Source: Allocoprobacillus merdigallinarum (lineage in GTDB: Bacteria > Bacillota_I > Bacilli_A > Erysipelotrichales > Coprobacillaceae). From it: a DNA stretch of 23,301 nucleotides. The stretch covers positions 1 through 23,301 of the forward strand of contig DWZO01000070.1 in the NCBI GenBank assembly GCA_019117525.1, written 5' to 3'. Under the pieces are notes generated by a model that saw only the letters and a list, made by a program, of their open reading frames with translations, made no database searches and was not told the DNA's origin. Position numbers and translations under genes: made by a program. Positions 14,817 through 21,450 of the stretch are shown in pieces. Every line of letters begins with the position of its first letter. Position 1 is the stretch's first letter.

Positions 14817-15424
14817 TGTGATTCCCCTCCTTCATCGGGATTTGATTCTTGAGAAGAACTCTCCTGATTAACGTTTATAACCTCACCACAAAGTAGTGAT
14901 GGTGTATATGGCTGTAAGAATGAAAGATGAATCACATGATACATCTGTAAAAGAATAATAATGTGGAAGATAGCACCAATGAATGTCACAACCAATGTCA
15001 ATTGTAAACTTCCTAGAATTGATGCAACCATATTACTTTCTGATTGTGTAGACCCCCATATCAATGATCCTAATCCTCCCATGACTGTTGACATGATTGT
15101 ATCAAAGAAGCGTAAGAATAAAACAAATTCAATTGCCCCTATAACACAACTGATAATGATGGCTATTTTTCTTTCTTCATAAATAAAGAATACAAGTAAT
15201 AAAATGGCAATCACCGCTGTTGCGACAATGCCTAATAAAAAAATCAAAGAAGCATTTGTCAATGAATCTGTTGAAAAATTCGCCAAGCTTGCATAATCAC
15301 CTGAACTTGATGCATTTGCAAGACTGTTTAACGGTGAATAAATCATATATGTTCCAATGAGTGCTATAACATTGACAATAGCCGTTGCGATAGCCAATGG
15401 AGCATATTTTAATTTTGGTTTCAT
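14813..15424 (-). CDS. Four-helix membrane protein, paralogue of the next gene's N-terminus
   Basis: The 203-residue protein has four predicted helices (about 9-30, 58-82, 88-108 and 138-160). It then ends in a short acidic, Ser-rich tail. The last helix reads HIIILLQMYHVIHLSFLQPY, which aligns with HLFIMLRLDQVIHVTVLDAY of the downstream protein at the same place relative to the fourth helix. The pair thus arose by duplication, with only the downstream copy gaining an external domain. They may form a heteromeric membrane complex, which is inference. The AGGGAGGGG site stands six bases before the ATG. Transcription probably starts at the unusual promoter at 15447-15477, only a few bases before that site. 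Confidence 0.8.
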   Translation of the reverse strand: MKPKLKYAPLAIATAIVNVIALIGTYMIYSPLNSLANASSSGDYASLANFSTDSLTNASLIFLLGIVATAVIAILLLVFFIYEERKIAIIISCVIGAIEFVLFLRFFDTIMSTVMGGLGSLIWGSTQSESNMVASILGSLQLTLVVTFIGAIFHIIILLQMYHVIHLSFLQPYTPSLLCGEVINVNQESSSQESNPDEGGESQ

Positions 15425-15446
15425 AATAAACCCCTCCCTTTTACTT

Positions 15447-15460
15447 ATTGTACTAAACCG
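15447..15460. repeat. Outer inverted repeat, left copy
   Basis: ATTGTACTAAACCG here is the exact reverse complement of 17810-17823. The 14-base match is outside the inner repeat, with 56 bases between them on this side and only 7 on the other. It overlaps the -10 region of the leftward promoter. Confidence 0.75.
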
Positions 15461-15477
15461 CTACCGCGGTAGTCCAA
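15447..15477 (-). promoter_or_regulatory. Dyad-spaced promoter of the tandem membrane-protein unit
   Basis: On the minus strand TTGGAC (15472-15477) and TACAAT (15447-15452) are 19 bases apart. The spacer is occupied by a GC-rich dyad in otherwise AT-rich DNA: CTACCGCGGTAG is perfect at 15461-15472, and a broader imperfect symmetry (ACTA and CCGC against GCGG and TAGT) spans 15452-15473, centred on the spacer. A long spacer with a dyad inside is the layout of MerR-type regulated promoters. The same 14 bases that carry the -10 also occur inverted at 17810-17823, so the site may instead belong to the end of the mobile element. Confidence 0.5.
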
Positions 15478-15516
15478 TTCTTTCATATATTTTCTTTAAA
15501 TTTTATTGAGTCATCT

Positions 15517-15533
15517 TTCTTATGATGGCTTTT
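15517..15533. repeat. Inner inverted repeat, left copy
   Basis: TTCTTATGATGGCTTTT is the exact reverse complement of 17786-17802. It lies 51 bases before the chosen start of the recombinase gene. It is too long to match by chance this close to the other copy. Confidence 0.8.
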
Positions 15534-15584
15534 TTGCTTTATACTTTTATTGTCATTTTTATCTATGAAAGGACTGATAATTAC

Positions 15585-16496
15585 ATGAATACTAAAAGTA
15601 TAAATGACAAGATTTCTCAATATCCTATCCTTAACGAAGTCAATCTATCTCTTAAACTTAAAAATGTCTCTAAACGTACTATCTTAAATTACATGGATGG
15701 CATTTCCAGATTCCTTGACTTCATTTCCTATGATAATCAATTTGAAATTACTTCTGATATGTTTCGTGATTATCTTATCTATCTTCATTCTACTTCTTTG
15801 AAGAAGAATTCCATTAATTCCAATAACTCCTACATTAGATTCTTCTTTTTTTCTGTTCTGGACAAGCCTCTCAATTTATATAAAGTCCCTATGGCTAGAT
15901 TCGCTCGAAAGGAAATTGACTTCCTTTTTGATTTTCAGATTCGTGCTCTTTTTTCTGCCTGTTCTTCTGATTCTAGAATGGATTGCATCATCAAGCTTGG
16001 ATTGTGCTGTGGTCTTCGCATTAACGAAATTATTCAGCTTAAAGTTTCTGATATTTGCACCAGGGACAAATCAAATATGTGCATTTATATCCGTGAATCA
16101 AAAAGAAACAAATCTCGTTATGTTCCCCTGGACAATACCGTTTATCGTGCTATCCAAAAATATGCTAAGGAATATCGTATTCGACCTGGTACCGATAGAT
16201 TCTTCATCTCTTTTCATAATGGCAATAAAACCTGCAACGAAACTATCAGAAGACACTTCTATCATTACTGTCGTCTTGCTCAAATCCCCGACTCCTACAC
16301 TTTTCACTGCCTAAGACATACTTATGCTGTCAACTTCTTAAGAGCTGGTGGTGATATCCTTGACCTTAAATATCGTTTGGGGCATTCTTCTTTGTCAACC
16401 ACTTCTCTTTATCTTCATCATTCTAAAAACATGATGAATACTCATATATCCTATTATGACAATATGCTAAAGAAAGGGGATTCTCATGACAACTAA
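15585..16496 (+). CDS. Tyrosine recombinase of the IS91-like element
   Basis: The 303-residue protein belongs to the XerC/D-integrase type. An N-terminal core-binding helical domain (about 1-100) is followed by the catalytic domain. Visible catalytic residues are Arg145 (CGLRINE), a Lys in the beta-hairpin (SKRNKSRY, about 172-179), His241-x-x-Arg244 (HCLRHTY), His267 (LGHSS) and the nucleophile Tyr276 (SLYLHH). The start at 15585 is preferred over 15522 because AAAGGA stands upstream of it, while the longer form would start in the inverted repeat and add a hydrophobic stretch foreign to the family. It overlaps the transposase gene by 11 bases, indicating joint translation. In IS91-like elements such a gene is an accessory partner whose exact job in transposition is not settled. 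Confidence 0.88.
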   Translation: MNTKSINDKISQYPILNEVNLSLKLKNVSKRTILNYMDGISRFLDFISYDNQFEITSDMFRDYLIYLHSTSLKKNSINSNNSYIRFFFFSVLDKPLNLYKVPMARFARKEIDFLFDFQIRALFSACSSDSRMDCIIKLGLCCGLRINEIIQLKVSDICTRDKSNMCIYIRESKRNKSRYVPLDNTVYRAIQKYAKEYRIRPGTDRFFISFHNGNKTCNETIRRHFYHYCRLAQIPDSYTFHCLRHTYAVNFLRAGGDILDLKYRLGHSSLSTTSLYLHHSKNMMNTHISYYDNMLKKGDSHDN

Positions 16497-17634
16497 GATT
16501 CAGACCATTCTTCTATCAGAAAAAAACAACTATCTCAAAAAATATCATCTGAACGCATATGAACTTAAGTGCTACAACTATATGGCTGCCTGTGGTACTG
16601 AAACCTTTGGATACAATGCCTATGAATGCGAAGACTGCGGATATAAGCTTATCCACTATAATTCTTGTGGCAACAGACATTGCCCCTCTTGCCAAGTCAA
16701 GTCCAGAGAAGAGTGGATTCGTAAAATGCAGTCATTTCTTCTTGATATCCCTTATTTCCATATTGTTTTTACTGTACCTGATTCATTGAATGATATCTTT
16801 CTATGGAATAAGCAGCTGATGTATTCACTTTTATTGAAAGCTTCTTCTCAATCATTGCTTCAGGCTGCTGAATCAAAATATGGCCAGATTGGTCTGACTT
16901 CCCTTCTTCATACATGGGGCTCTAACCTTTGGATTCATCCTCACGTCCACATGATTGTATCTGGTGGAGGCCTGACTCGTGATAATGAAGGCAATGAAAT
17001 ATTTAAACATTCACCAAAAAATTTCTTGCTTCCTGTAAAGGTCTTATCCAGGCTCTTTAGAGGAAAATTCATGGATGAAATGATCCACCTGGATTTACAT
17101 GATTCTTATGGAAATCAGATCGACTTTTCTGTCGAACCCTATCAGTCATTGATTTCAGAACTCTATCATAAGGCGTGGGTTGTCTATTCAAAAGAAACTT
17201 TTGGAAACAATCAGGCTGTTCTTAACTATATAGGACGATACTCCCATCGCGTCGCTATTTCTAATTCCAGGATATTAAACTATGACTGTTCATCTCATAC
17301 TGTGACCTTCAGATACAAGGATTACAAGGATGAAGGCAAACAAAAAGAGATGACATTAGATGCAATAGAATTTATCCATCGATTCATGATGCACATACTG
17401 CCACCTCGTTTCATTAAGATCAGACATTATGGTTTTATGAGCAACAGTAATCGCAAAAAGTTGCTCCCTAAATGTCGATCCCTTCTGAATCAGAAAGTTC
17501 ACAGTCTTCAAGACCCAGAAGATGGCAATGATACAGACGATACAAAGTGTCGTTGTCCTCAGTGCAACGGTAAGCTCATCCTGTATAAATTCAAAGAAGT
17601 TTTTAAACCAGATTTTCGTTTGAACAGTTCCTAG
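16486..17634 (+). CDS. IS91-family transposase (Y2 HUH)
   Basis: The 382-residue protein is the rolling-circle transposase of the element. A zinc-binding N-terminus has CEDC (48-51) and CGNRHCPSC (61-69). The HUH metal-binding motif is HPHVH at 151-155. The two catalytic tyrosines are Tyr248 and Tyr252 in NYIGRYSHR, with the three-residue spacing of Y2 enzymes. A further CRCPQC pair near the C-terminus may bind another zinc. Length is normal for the family and no frameshift is seen. The start follows an AAAGGGG site and overlaps the recombinase gene by 11 bases. Codons ending in C or T are used more freely than in the neighbouring chromosomal genes, hinting at a different history. Confidence 0.93.
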   Translation: MTTKIQTILLSEKNNYLKKYHLNAYELKCYNYMAACGTETFGYNAYECEDCGYKLIHYNSCGNRHCPSCQVKSREEWIRKMQSFLLDIPYFHIVFTVPDSLNDIFLWNKQLMYSLLLKASSQSLLQAAESKYGQIGLTSLLHTWGSNLWIHPHVHMIVSGGGLTRDNEGNEIFKHSPKNFLLPVKVLSRLFRGKFMDEMIHLDLHDSYGNQIDFSVEPYQSLISELYHKAWVVYSKETFGNNQAVLNYIGRYSHRVAISNSRILNYDCSSHTVTFRYKDYKDEGKQKEMTLDAIEFIHRFMMHILPPRFIKIRHYGFMSNSNRKKLLPKCRSLLNQKVHSLQDPEDGNDTDDTKCRCPQCNGKLILYKFKEVFKPDFRLNSS

Positions 17635-17663
17635 CTGTAAGATCAACTTACGACAACACCAAG

Positions 17664-17690
17664 CCCAATATCATACCTTATTGGGTAAGG
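17664..17690 (+). other. Two mutually exclusive hairpins downstream of the transposase
   Basis: CCCAATA at 17664-17670 pairs with TATTGGG at 17679-17685. Alternatively CCTTA at 17676-17680 pairs with TAAGG at 17686-17690. Both cannot form together. They lie 30 bases after the transposase stop, where IS91-like elements carry the origin end with its palindromes. Confidence 0.5.
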
Positions 17691-17785
17691 GCCACCATGA
17701 CAATTTTACCACTAATCCATATTCAAAGTACAGTATCAACAGCACAATTTCATTGTTTTATGAAATCATATGTTCTTTTTTGAAC

Positions 17786-17802
17786 AAAAGCCATCATAAG
17801 AA
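17786..17802. repeat. Inner inverted repeat, right copy
   Basis: AAAAGCCATCATAAGAA is the exact reverse complement of 15517-15533. It lies 152 bases after the transposase stop. A GAAC directly precedes it at 17782-17785. Confidence 0.8.
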
Positions 17803-17809
17803 TTACATA

Positions 17810-17823
17810 CGGTTTAGTACAAT
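17810..17823. repeat. Outer inverted repeat, right copy
   Basis: CGGTTTAGTACAAT is the exact reverse complement of 15447-15460. It is 7 bases from the inner copy. On this side no -35 is present at a suitable distance, so it probably is not a promoter here. Confidence 0.75.
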
Positions 17824-17972
17824 GAAACTTAATTCCATTTTCTATCTCAAGAAGTCTTCTTATCATGTATTGAATATTAAGATTTCTTTTTTTATAGAGT
17901 AGAAAATGTTTTAAGTTTATAAAGTATTATATCATATTTTGACATAGATAGACTTATTTTCATGTTGTCTAC

Positions 17973-18009
17973 AAAAAAAAGGCCAGACGTTTTGATTCGT
18001 CTTAGCCTT
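17973..18009 (-). terminator. Intrinsic terminator of gpmI
   Basis: AAGGC (17979-17983) with GCCTT (18005-18009) and AGACG (17985-17989) with CGTCT (17998-18002) form a stem with a small internal bulge and an 8-base loop. On the minus strand a run of eight T follows. It comes 9 bases after the gpmI stop codon. Confidence 0.9.
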
Positions 18010-18017
18010 CATTTCTA

Positions 18018-19535
18018 TTATTTTAATAAGCTTTCTCCAGTCATTTCTTTAGGAATTGGTAATCCTAATAACTGTAAAATTGTTGGAGCTAAATCTCCTA
18101 GTTTTCCACCTTCTTTTAATTCTAAGTGTGTATTTGTTAGAATTAAAGGTACTGGATTTGTTGTATGAGCTGTAAATGGATTTCCTTCTTCATCCAATAG
18201 TCTTTCACTGTTACCATGGTCCGCAGTAATTAACATTGTTCCACCAAGTTCAAGAACTTTTTCATAAACTTCTCCAACACATTCATCAACGACGCTGACT
18301 GCTTTGATAGCTGCAGGAATAATTCCAGTATGTCCAACCATATCACAGTTTGCAAAGTTGACAATCACAACATCATAGATATCTTTATCTAATTCAGCAA
18401 TTAATGCATCTTTAACTTCATATGCACTCATTTCTGGTTGTAAATCATAAGTGGCAACTTTTGGTGAATTAATTAAAACACGAGTTGCTCCTTCAATTTC
18501 TTTATCAACTCCACCATCCATAAAGAATGTGACATGCGCATATTTTTCAGTTTCAGCAATTCTTAATTGTTTTAATCCTTGAGCTGATAAATAATCACCT
18601 AAAGTATTTGATAAATCTAATGAATGGAATGCGATATCTCCATTAACAGTATCAGCATATCTCATCATACATACAAAGTGAATATTTTGTGGTTTATCTG
18701 CTGGTTTAAAGTTATCATAAACATCAGCAGTGAACACATTAGACATTTGAATTGCTCTATCTGGTCTGAAGTTAGCAAAGATAATAGCATCATTATCTGC
18801 AATAGCACCATTTGTATCTGGATTATATCCAGGAATCACGAATTCATCATAAACTTCTTTCGCATATGAATCTTTGACATATTGAACTGGATCACTATAA
18901 GTTTCACCAGATTTTCCAATTAATGCGTTATATGCTAATTCAATACGATCCATTCTTTTATCTCTGTCCATAGCATAATATCTACCAGAGATAGAAGCAA
19001 TTTGACCAACACCAATTTCATCCATTTGATCTTGTAATTCTTTCACAAAATCAGCACCGCTATCAGGCGCTACATCTCTACCATCTAAGAATGCATGGAC
19101 ATAAACTTTTTCTAAACCTTGATCTTTTGCAAGTTTTAACAATGCATAAATATGTTCATTTGAAGAGTGAACACCACCATTTGATAATAATCCCCAAATA
19201 TGTAACTTAGAATCATTATCTTTTGCATGTTGAATTGCTTTTAAGAAAGCTTCATTTGTAAAGAATGTTCCATCTTCTACAGCTTTATTAATGAGTGTTA
19301 ATGATTGGTACACAATTCTTCCCGCACCAATATTTAAATGCCCAACTTCACTATTTCCCATTTGTCCTTCAGGTAATCCAACGGCATTTCCACAAGCTTT
19401 TAAAGTTGTTGTTGGATACATGGCCATTAAATCATCTAAATTAGGTGTATTTGCTAATTTGACAGCATTTCCGTCGACACGATCAGTTAATCCATACCCA
19501 TCTAAAATACATAAAACTACAGGTCTTTTTTTCAT
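18018..19535 (-). CDS. gpmI: 2,3-bisphosphoglycerate-independent phosphoglycerate mutase
   Basis: GpmI interconverts 3- and 2-phosphoglycerate in glycolysis with two manganese ions. The 505-residue length is typical. The start has the metal-binding DGYG (Asp12). The phosphoserine nucleophile is Ser62 in MGNSEVGHLNIGAGR. DGRDVAPDSG (about 150), DRAIQMSN (about 260) and TADHGNSE near the C-terminus carry further active-site and metal ligands. The start at 19535 is chosen over the opening at 19562. GGAGG lies ten bases before 19535, and the -10 box of the promoter occupies 19561-19566, so the longer form could not be transcribed in full. It is transcribed alone, with its own promoter and terminator. 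Confidence 0.96.
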   Translation of the reverse strand: MKKRPVVLCILDGYGLTDRVDGNAVKLANTPNLDDLMAMYPTTTLKACGNAVGLPEGQMGNSEVGHLNIGAGRIVYQSLTLINKAVEDGTFFTNEAFLKAIQHAKDNDSKLHIWGLLSNGGVHSSNEHIYALLKLAKDQGLEKVYVHAFLDGRDVAPDSGADFVKELQDQMDEIGVGQIASISGRYYAMDRDKRMDRIELAYNALIGKSGETYSDPVQYVKDSYAKEVYDEFVIPGYNPDTNGAIADNDAIIFANFRPDRAIQMSNVFTADVYDNFKPADKPQNIHFVCMMRYADTVNGDIAFHSLDLSNTLGDYLSAQGLKQLRIAETEKYAHVTFFMDGGVDKEIEGATRVLINSPKVATYDLQPEMSAYEVKDALIAELDKDIYDVVIVNFANCDMVGHTGIIPAAIKAVSVVDECVGEVYEKVLELGGTMLITADHGNSERLLDEEGNPFTAHTTNPVPLILTNTHLELKEGGKLGDLAPTILQLLGLPIPKEMTGESLLK

Positions 19536-19560
19536 ATTCTCTATACCTCCATACGCGTTC

Positions 19561-19566
19561 ATTATA
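19561..19566 (-). promoter_or_regulatory. -10 element of the gpmI promoter
   Basis: A perfect TATAAT on the minus strand lies 26 bases before the gpmI ATG at 19535. The -35 is weak (about TTTATT). The upstream A/T-only inverted repeat (AAAATAAA at 19582-19589 with TTTATTTT at 19603-19610) could be a poor terminator for the preceding gene. Confidence 0.6.
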
Positions 19567-19603
19567 CAAAATTTGACTTAAAAAATAAAGTTATATATAC
19601 ATT

Positions 19604-19783
19604 TTATTTTCTTTTTCTAGGTGTAGAAATCATATAGATACCTATAAAACTAATAACCAGAGGCCAATAAGCTTTAATACTTGTTTCCAGCTGTTGAATA
19701 AACTCATTTTGTTGTTCATGATTAATCGTTAAAATCACACCTAACATCATCATAATGATACCTATATTCTTTCTTAAATTCAT
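19604..19783 (-). CDS. Small two-helix membrane protein
   Basis: This reading frame gives 59 residues from the ATG at 19783. An ATG at 19789, a GTG and a TTG lie slightly further upstream, so the start is unclear. GGTGATG just before is the only ribosome-binding-like sequence. The product has a basic N-terminus (MNLRKN), a helix at about 6-18 (IGIIMMMLGVILT), a short polar middle rich in Gln and Glu, a second helix at about 37-52 (YWPLVISFIGIYMI), and a basic tail (TPRKRK). The pattern resembles the small LiaI/LiaF-type N-terminal membrane segments, but similarity is not strong. The gene follows the 19813-20214 gene by about 30 bases and may be co-transcribed. It could be real or a chance frame. 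Confidence 0.5.
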   Translation of the reverse strand: MNLRKNIGIIMMMLGVILTINHEQQNEFIQQLETSIKAYWPLVISFIGIYMISTPRKRK

Positions 19784-19812
19784 TGTCATCACCAATGATA
19801 TTTTAACATCCC

Positions 19813-20214
19813 TTATTTACGAACTTTGTCACTATCAAGCACTGAATGACAAAAGCGAAGCAACCCTCTTAAATCTACTGGTTCTCTCCCTTTTTGTGAA
19901 TAAACAATAACTTCTAAACGATTGTATTCAAAACGATTAGAGTGAATAATACTATTAATATCACGTCGTAATTCTGATGGTATAACAACCATCAAGTTTT
20001 CAGACATCTTTCTAAGTAAAATACAAAGTGTAGCCAGTGACAATTCTAAATCCAAAATAGCTTTGGTACGATCATGTGTCAAAATATAAGAATCAAAAAC
20101 ACCTTTTTTATTATCAATCTGATTAAATCTATTTAAAATCATCTCTACTCCAACCACATTATCTTCCAAAGCTTCCATATAACATAAACGTTTTAATTCT
20201 CTTTTATTTCCCAT
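19813..20214 (-). CDS. Hypothetical protein, 133 residues
   Basis: I do not recognise this protein. It is soluble, without signal peptide or membrane segment, and begins with a charged helix (NKRELKRLCYMEALED). The centre is Leu-rich (DLELSLATLCILLRKM) with the following SELRRDINSII predicted helical. The last third has EVIVYSQKGREPVDLRGLLRF. Helices dominate. AGGTGAT stands seven bases before the ATG, and a TATAAT lies 19 bases before it at 20233-20238. The gene has its own promoter between the pgsA terminator and the small membrane protein gene. Nothing in the neighbourhood shows its job. Confidence 0.75.
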   Translation of the reverse strand: MGNKRELKRLCYMEALEDNVVGVEMILNRFNQIDNKKGVFDSYILTHDRTKAILDLELSLATLCILLRKMSENLMVVIPSELRRDINSIIHSNRFEYNRLEVIVYSQKGREPVDLRGLLRFCHSVLDSDKVRK

Positions 20215-20232
20215 AATATATCACCTATTTTT

Positions 20233-20238
20233 ATTATA
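20233..20238 (-). promoter_or_regulatory. -10 element of the 20214 gene
   Basis: A perfect TATAAT on the minus strand is located 19 bases before the ATG at 20214, just after the pgsA terminator. The -35 region is poor (TGTTTT). Confidence 0.45.
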
Positions 20239-20262
20239 CCGAATTCATAAAAGAAAACATAG

Positions 20263-20284
20263 AAAAAAGGCTATAAAAGCCTTT
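20263..20284 (-). terminator. Intrinsic terminator of pgsA
   Basis: AAAGGCT at 20266-20272 pairs perfectly with AGCCTTT at 20278-20284. On the minus strand the stem is followed by TTTC. It overlaps the pgsA stop codon by two bases. Confidence 0.8.
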
Positions 20285-20843
20285 AATTCTCACGATATAA
20301 ACGATATAAACCATGCCCATAATAAATCATCGCAATAATCATTAAAATAAGCGTTGAATAAATCAAAATTGATGAAATCATTGTTCCTGGAATATAAAAA
20401 GCAACCAGAATAATAGATACAATAAAGAATACAGCTGTTGCGACCTTACCAGGCATTTGAGCTTGAGAAAGATGTTTATCTTTTTTACGATAAATATAAT
20501 ATCCCACAAACAACAACATACCATCTTTCAAGACAATAATCGCAACCAGCCATGCATAGGCTGGATAAGTATACATTAATGTACATGCCACTACAAACTG
20601 TGTCAATTTATCAGCCACAGGGTCAATCAGCTTACCGAGTTCTGTAATCATATGACATTTTCTGGCAATAAATCCATCAAGAAAATCACTTAAACTTGAT
20701 AGTACCAAGATAATTGCCGCTACAAAATGCCCTTCATCCGACTGCAAATCAAAATATGCCCATAAAAATACGGGTACGAGTAATATACGAAAATAACATA
20801 ATATATTTGGAATACTAAAAATTTCTTTCTTTGTAAACATCAT
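20283..20843 (-). CDS. pgsA: CDP-diacylglycerol--glycerol-3-phosphate 3-phosphatidyltransferase
   Basis: PgsA forms phosphatidylglycerol phosphate from CDP-diacylglycerol and glycerol-3-phosphate in the membrane, the first committed step towards phosphatidylglycerol and cardiolipin. The 186-residue protein carries the full CDP-alcohol phosphatidyltransferase motif: Asp53, Asp56-Gly57, Ala60-Arg61, Gly70, Asp74 and Asp78, in LSDFLDGFIARKC to GKLIDPVADKL. It has several hydrophobic helices before and after the motif, as usual. AGGGA precedes two adjacent ATG codons. The first is used here. A strong TTGACT-17-TATAAT promoter lies upstream and a terminator overlaps the stop, so it is a single-gene unit. 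Confidence 0.93.
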   Translation of the reverse strand: MMFTKKEIFSIPNILCYFRILLVPVFLWAYFDLQSDEGHFVAAIILVLSSLSDFLDGFIARKCHMITELGKLIDPVADKLTQFVVACTLMYTYPAYAWLVAIIVLKDGMLLFVGYYIYRKKDKHLSQAQMPGKVATAVFFIVSIILVAFYIPGTMISSILIYSTLILMIIAMIYYGHGLYRLYREN

Positions 20844-20868
20844 ATGTCCCTGCCTTTATATATTCCCT

Positions 20869-20897
20869 ATTATAAGGAAAATAGATAATGAAGTCAA
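20869..20897 (-). promoter_or_regulatory. Strong promoter of pgsA
   Basis: On the minus strand TTGACT (20892-20897) and TATAAT (20869-20874) are separated by the ideal 17 bases. It is the best -35/-10 pair in the window. It sits in the gap between the P-loop kinase gene and pgsA. Confidence 0.85.
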
Positions 20898-20904
20898 ACG
20901 TATG

Positions 20905-21408
20905 TTATTTTTGAATATATTCGATAATATCCTGAATAATTTCATCTTGCTTCAATGAAGAAATATCTATCTGATGTGAAGATAACTTATCATAACAAGA
21001 CATACGCTCTAAGCTTCTTTTGATGATGCTTTCTTCTCTTAGACCTAAGTCAATATCTTTTTGAAGATGTTGTCTTAATGTCTGTTCATCACAGACAAGG
21101 GATATTGAATAAACCTGACAGTCATCTAAACAAAGACGATCACAAATTTGGTCAATGATAGATTGTTCATGCATCACCCAACAAAAAATAATATTTTCAA
21201 TCACAGAGCAGTCAATAAAAGACTGTAACTGATATACAATATTATTGATGACCATGGCTTTGGTTTCTTCATTCACAATAAAAGGATGCATATCCCAACA
21301 CCAATCACCATCTAACATAACGCTATGATTTAATTTCTTTTTTAAAAGTTGACTCGTGGTTGTTTTGCCAACTCCCATCGTTCCACCAATCATAATAAAC
21401 CTTTTCAT
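20905..21408 (-). CDS. Small P-loop kinase-like protein
   Basis: The 167-residue protein has a P-loop at residues 8-16 (GGTMGVGKTT) and then a GDWCWDMHPF segment (about 34-43) that could form the substrate pocket. IIFCWVMHEQ (about 72-81) follows, and a helical C-terminus holds LREESIIKRSLERM, which may be the lid. The layout resembles nucleotide, shikimate or antibiotic kinases of the AAA_33 or zeta-toxin-like kind, without matching a named one. The substrate is unknown. GGAGG stands four bases before the ATG and is immediately preceded by the T-run of the ftsX terminator. No promoter fits between terminator and gene, so expression must come from read-through or a promoter inside ftsX. Confidence 0.75.
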   Translation of the reverse strand: MKRFIMIGGTMGVGKTTTSQLLKKKLNHSVMLDGDWCWDMHPFIVNEETKAMVINNIVYQLQSFIDCSVIENIIFCWVMHEQSIIDQICDRLCLDDCQVYSISLVCDEQTLRQHLQKDIDLGLREESIIKRSLERMSCYDKLSSHQIDISSLKQDEIIQDIIEYIQK

Positions 21409-21418
21409 ATAACCTCCA

Positions 21419-21450
21419 AAAAAAGCTTCGGGTCTTTTCCCAAAGCTTTT
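21419..21450 (-). terminator. Intrinsic terminator between ftsX and the kinase gene
   Basis: AAAAGCTT (21421-21428) pairs with AAGCTTTT (21443-21450), extended after one mismatch by GGG against CCC. The loop is TCTTTT. On the minus strand seven T follow (including 21419-21420), and the next bases are the GGAGG of the kinase gene. The stem overlaps the ftsX stop codon. Confidence 0.9.

Larger units (their letters stand above)
15447..17823 (+). mobile_element. IS91-like element with tyrosine recombinase gene
   Basis: Two overlapping plus-strand genes, a tyrosine recombinase and a Y2 HUH transposase of the IS91 type, interrupt a region where every other gene points left. They are bracketed by a two-part inverted repeat (inner 17 bases, outer 14 bases). 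Downstream of the transposase come two alternative small hairpins, as expected for a rolling-circle replication origin end. No target duplication was found, in line with IS91 transposition. The exact ends are uncertain. They could be the outer repeats, the inner repeats, or the GAAC at 17782-17785. IS91 itself inserts next to GTTC or CTTG, and that GAAC is GTTC on the minus strand. Both genes look intact, so the element may be active. Confidence 0.75.
17635..17972. other. Gene-free stretch holding the right end of the element
   Basis: No gene was seen between the transposase stop and the gpmI terminator. The stretch contains the hairpins at 17664-17690, the TGTTC-loop-GAACA hairpin at 17771-17786, and the right copies of both inverted repeats. 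Beyond 17823 about 150 bases show nothing recognisable. Confidence 0.6.

Noticed and set aside
16098..16307. Minus-strand frame and an alternative plus frame inside the recombinase gene
   Set aside because: They overlap the catalytic region of the tyrosine recombinase, which shows clear motifs, and have no signals of their own.
15430..17840. Target-site duplication around the IS91-like element
   Set aside because: No direct repeat was found next to either the inner or the outer repeats. IS91-type elements do not make one.
19561..19566. Longer gpmI start at 19562
   Set aside because: The -10 box covers this position, so the RNA would start downstream. GGAGG fits the ATG at 19535 better.
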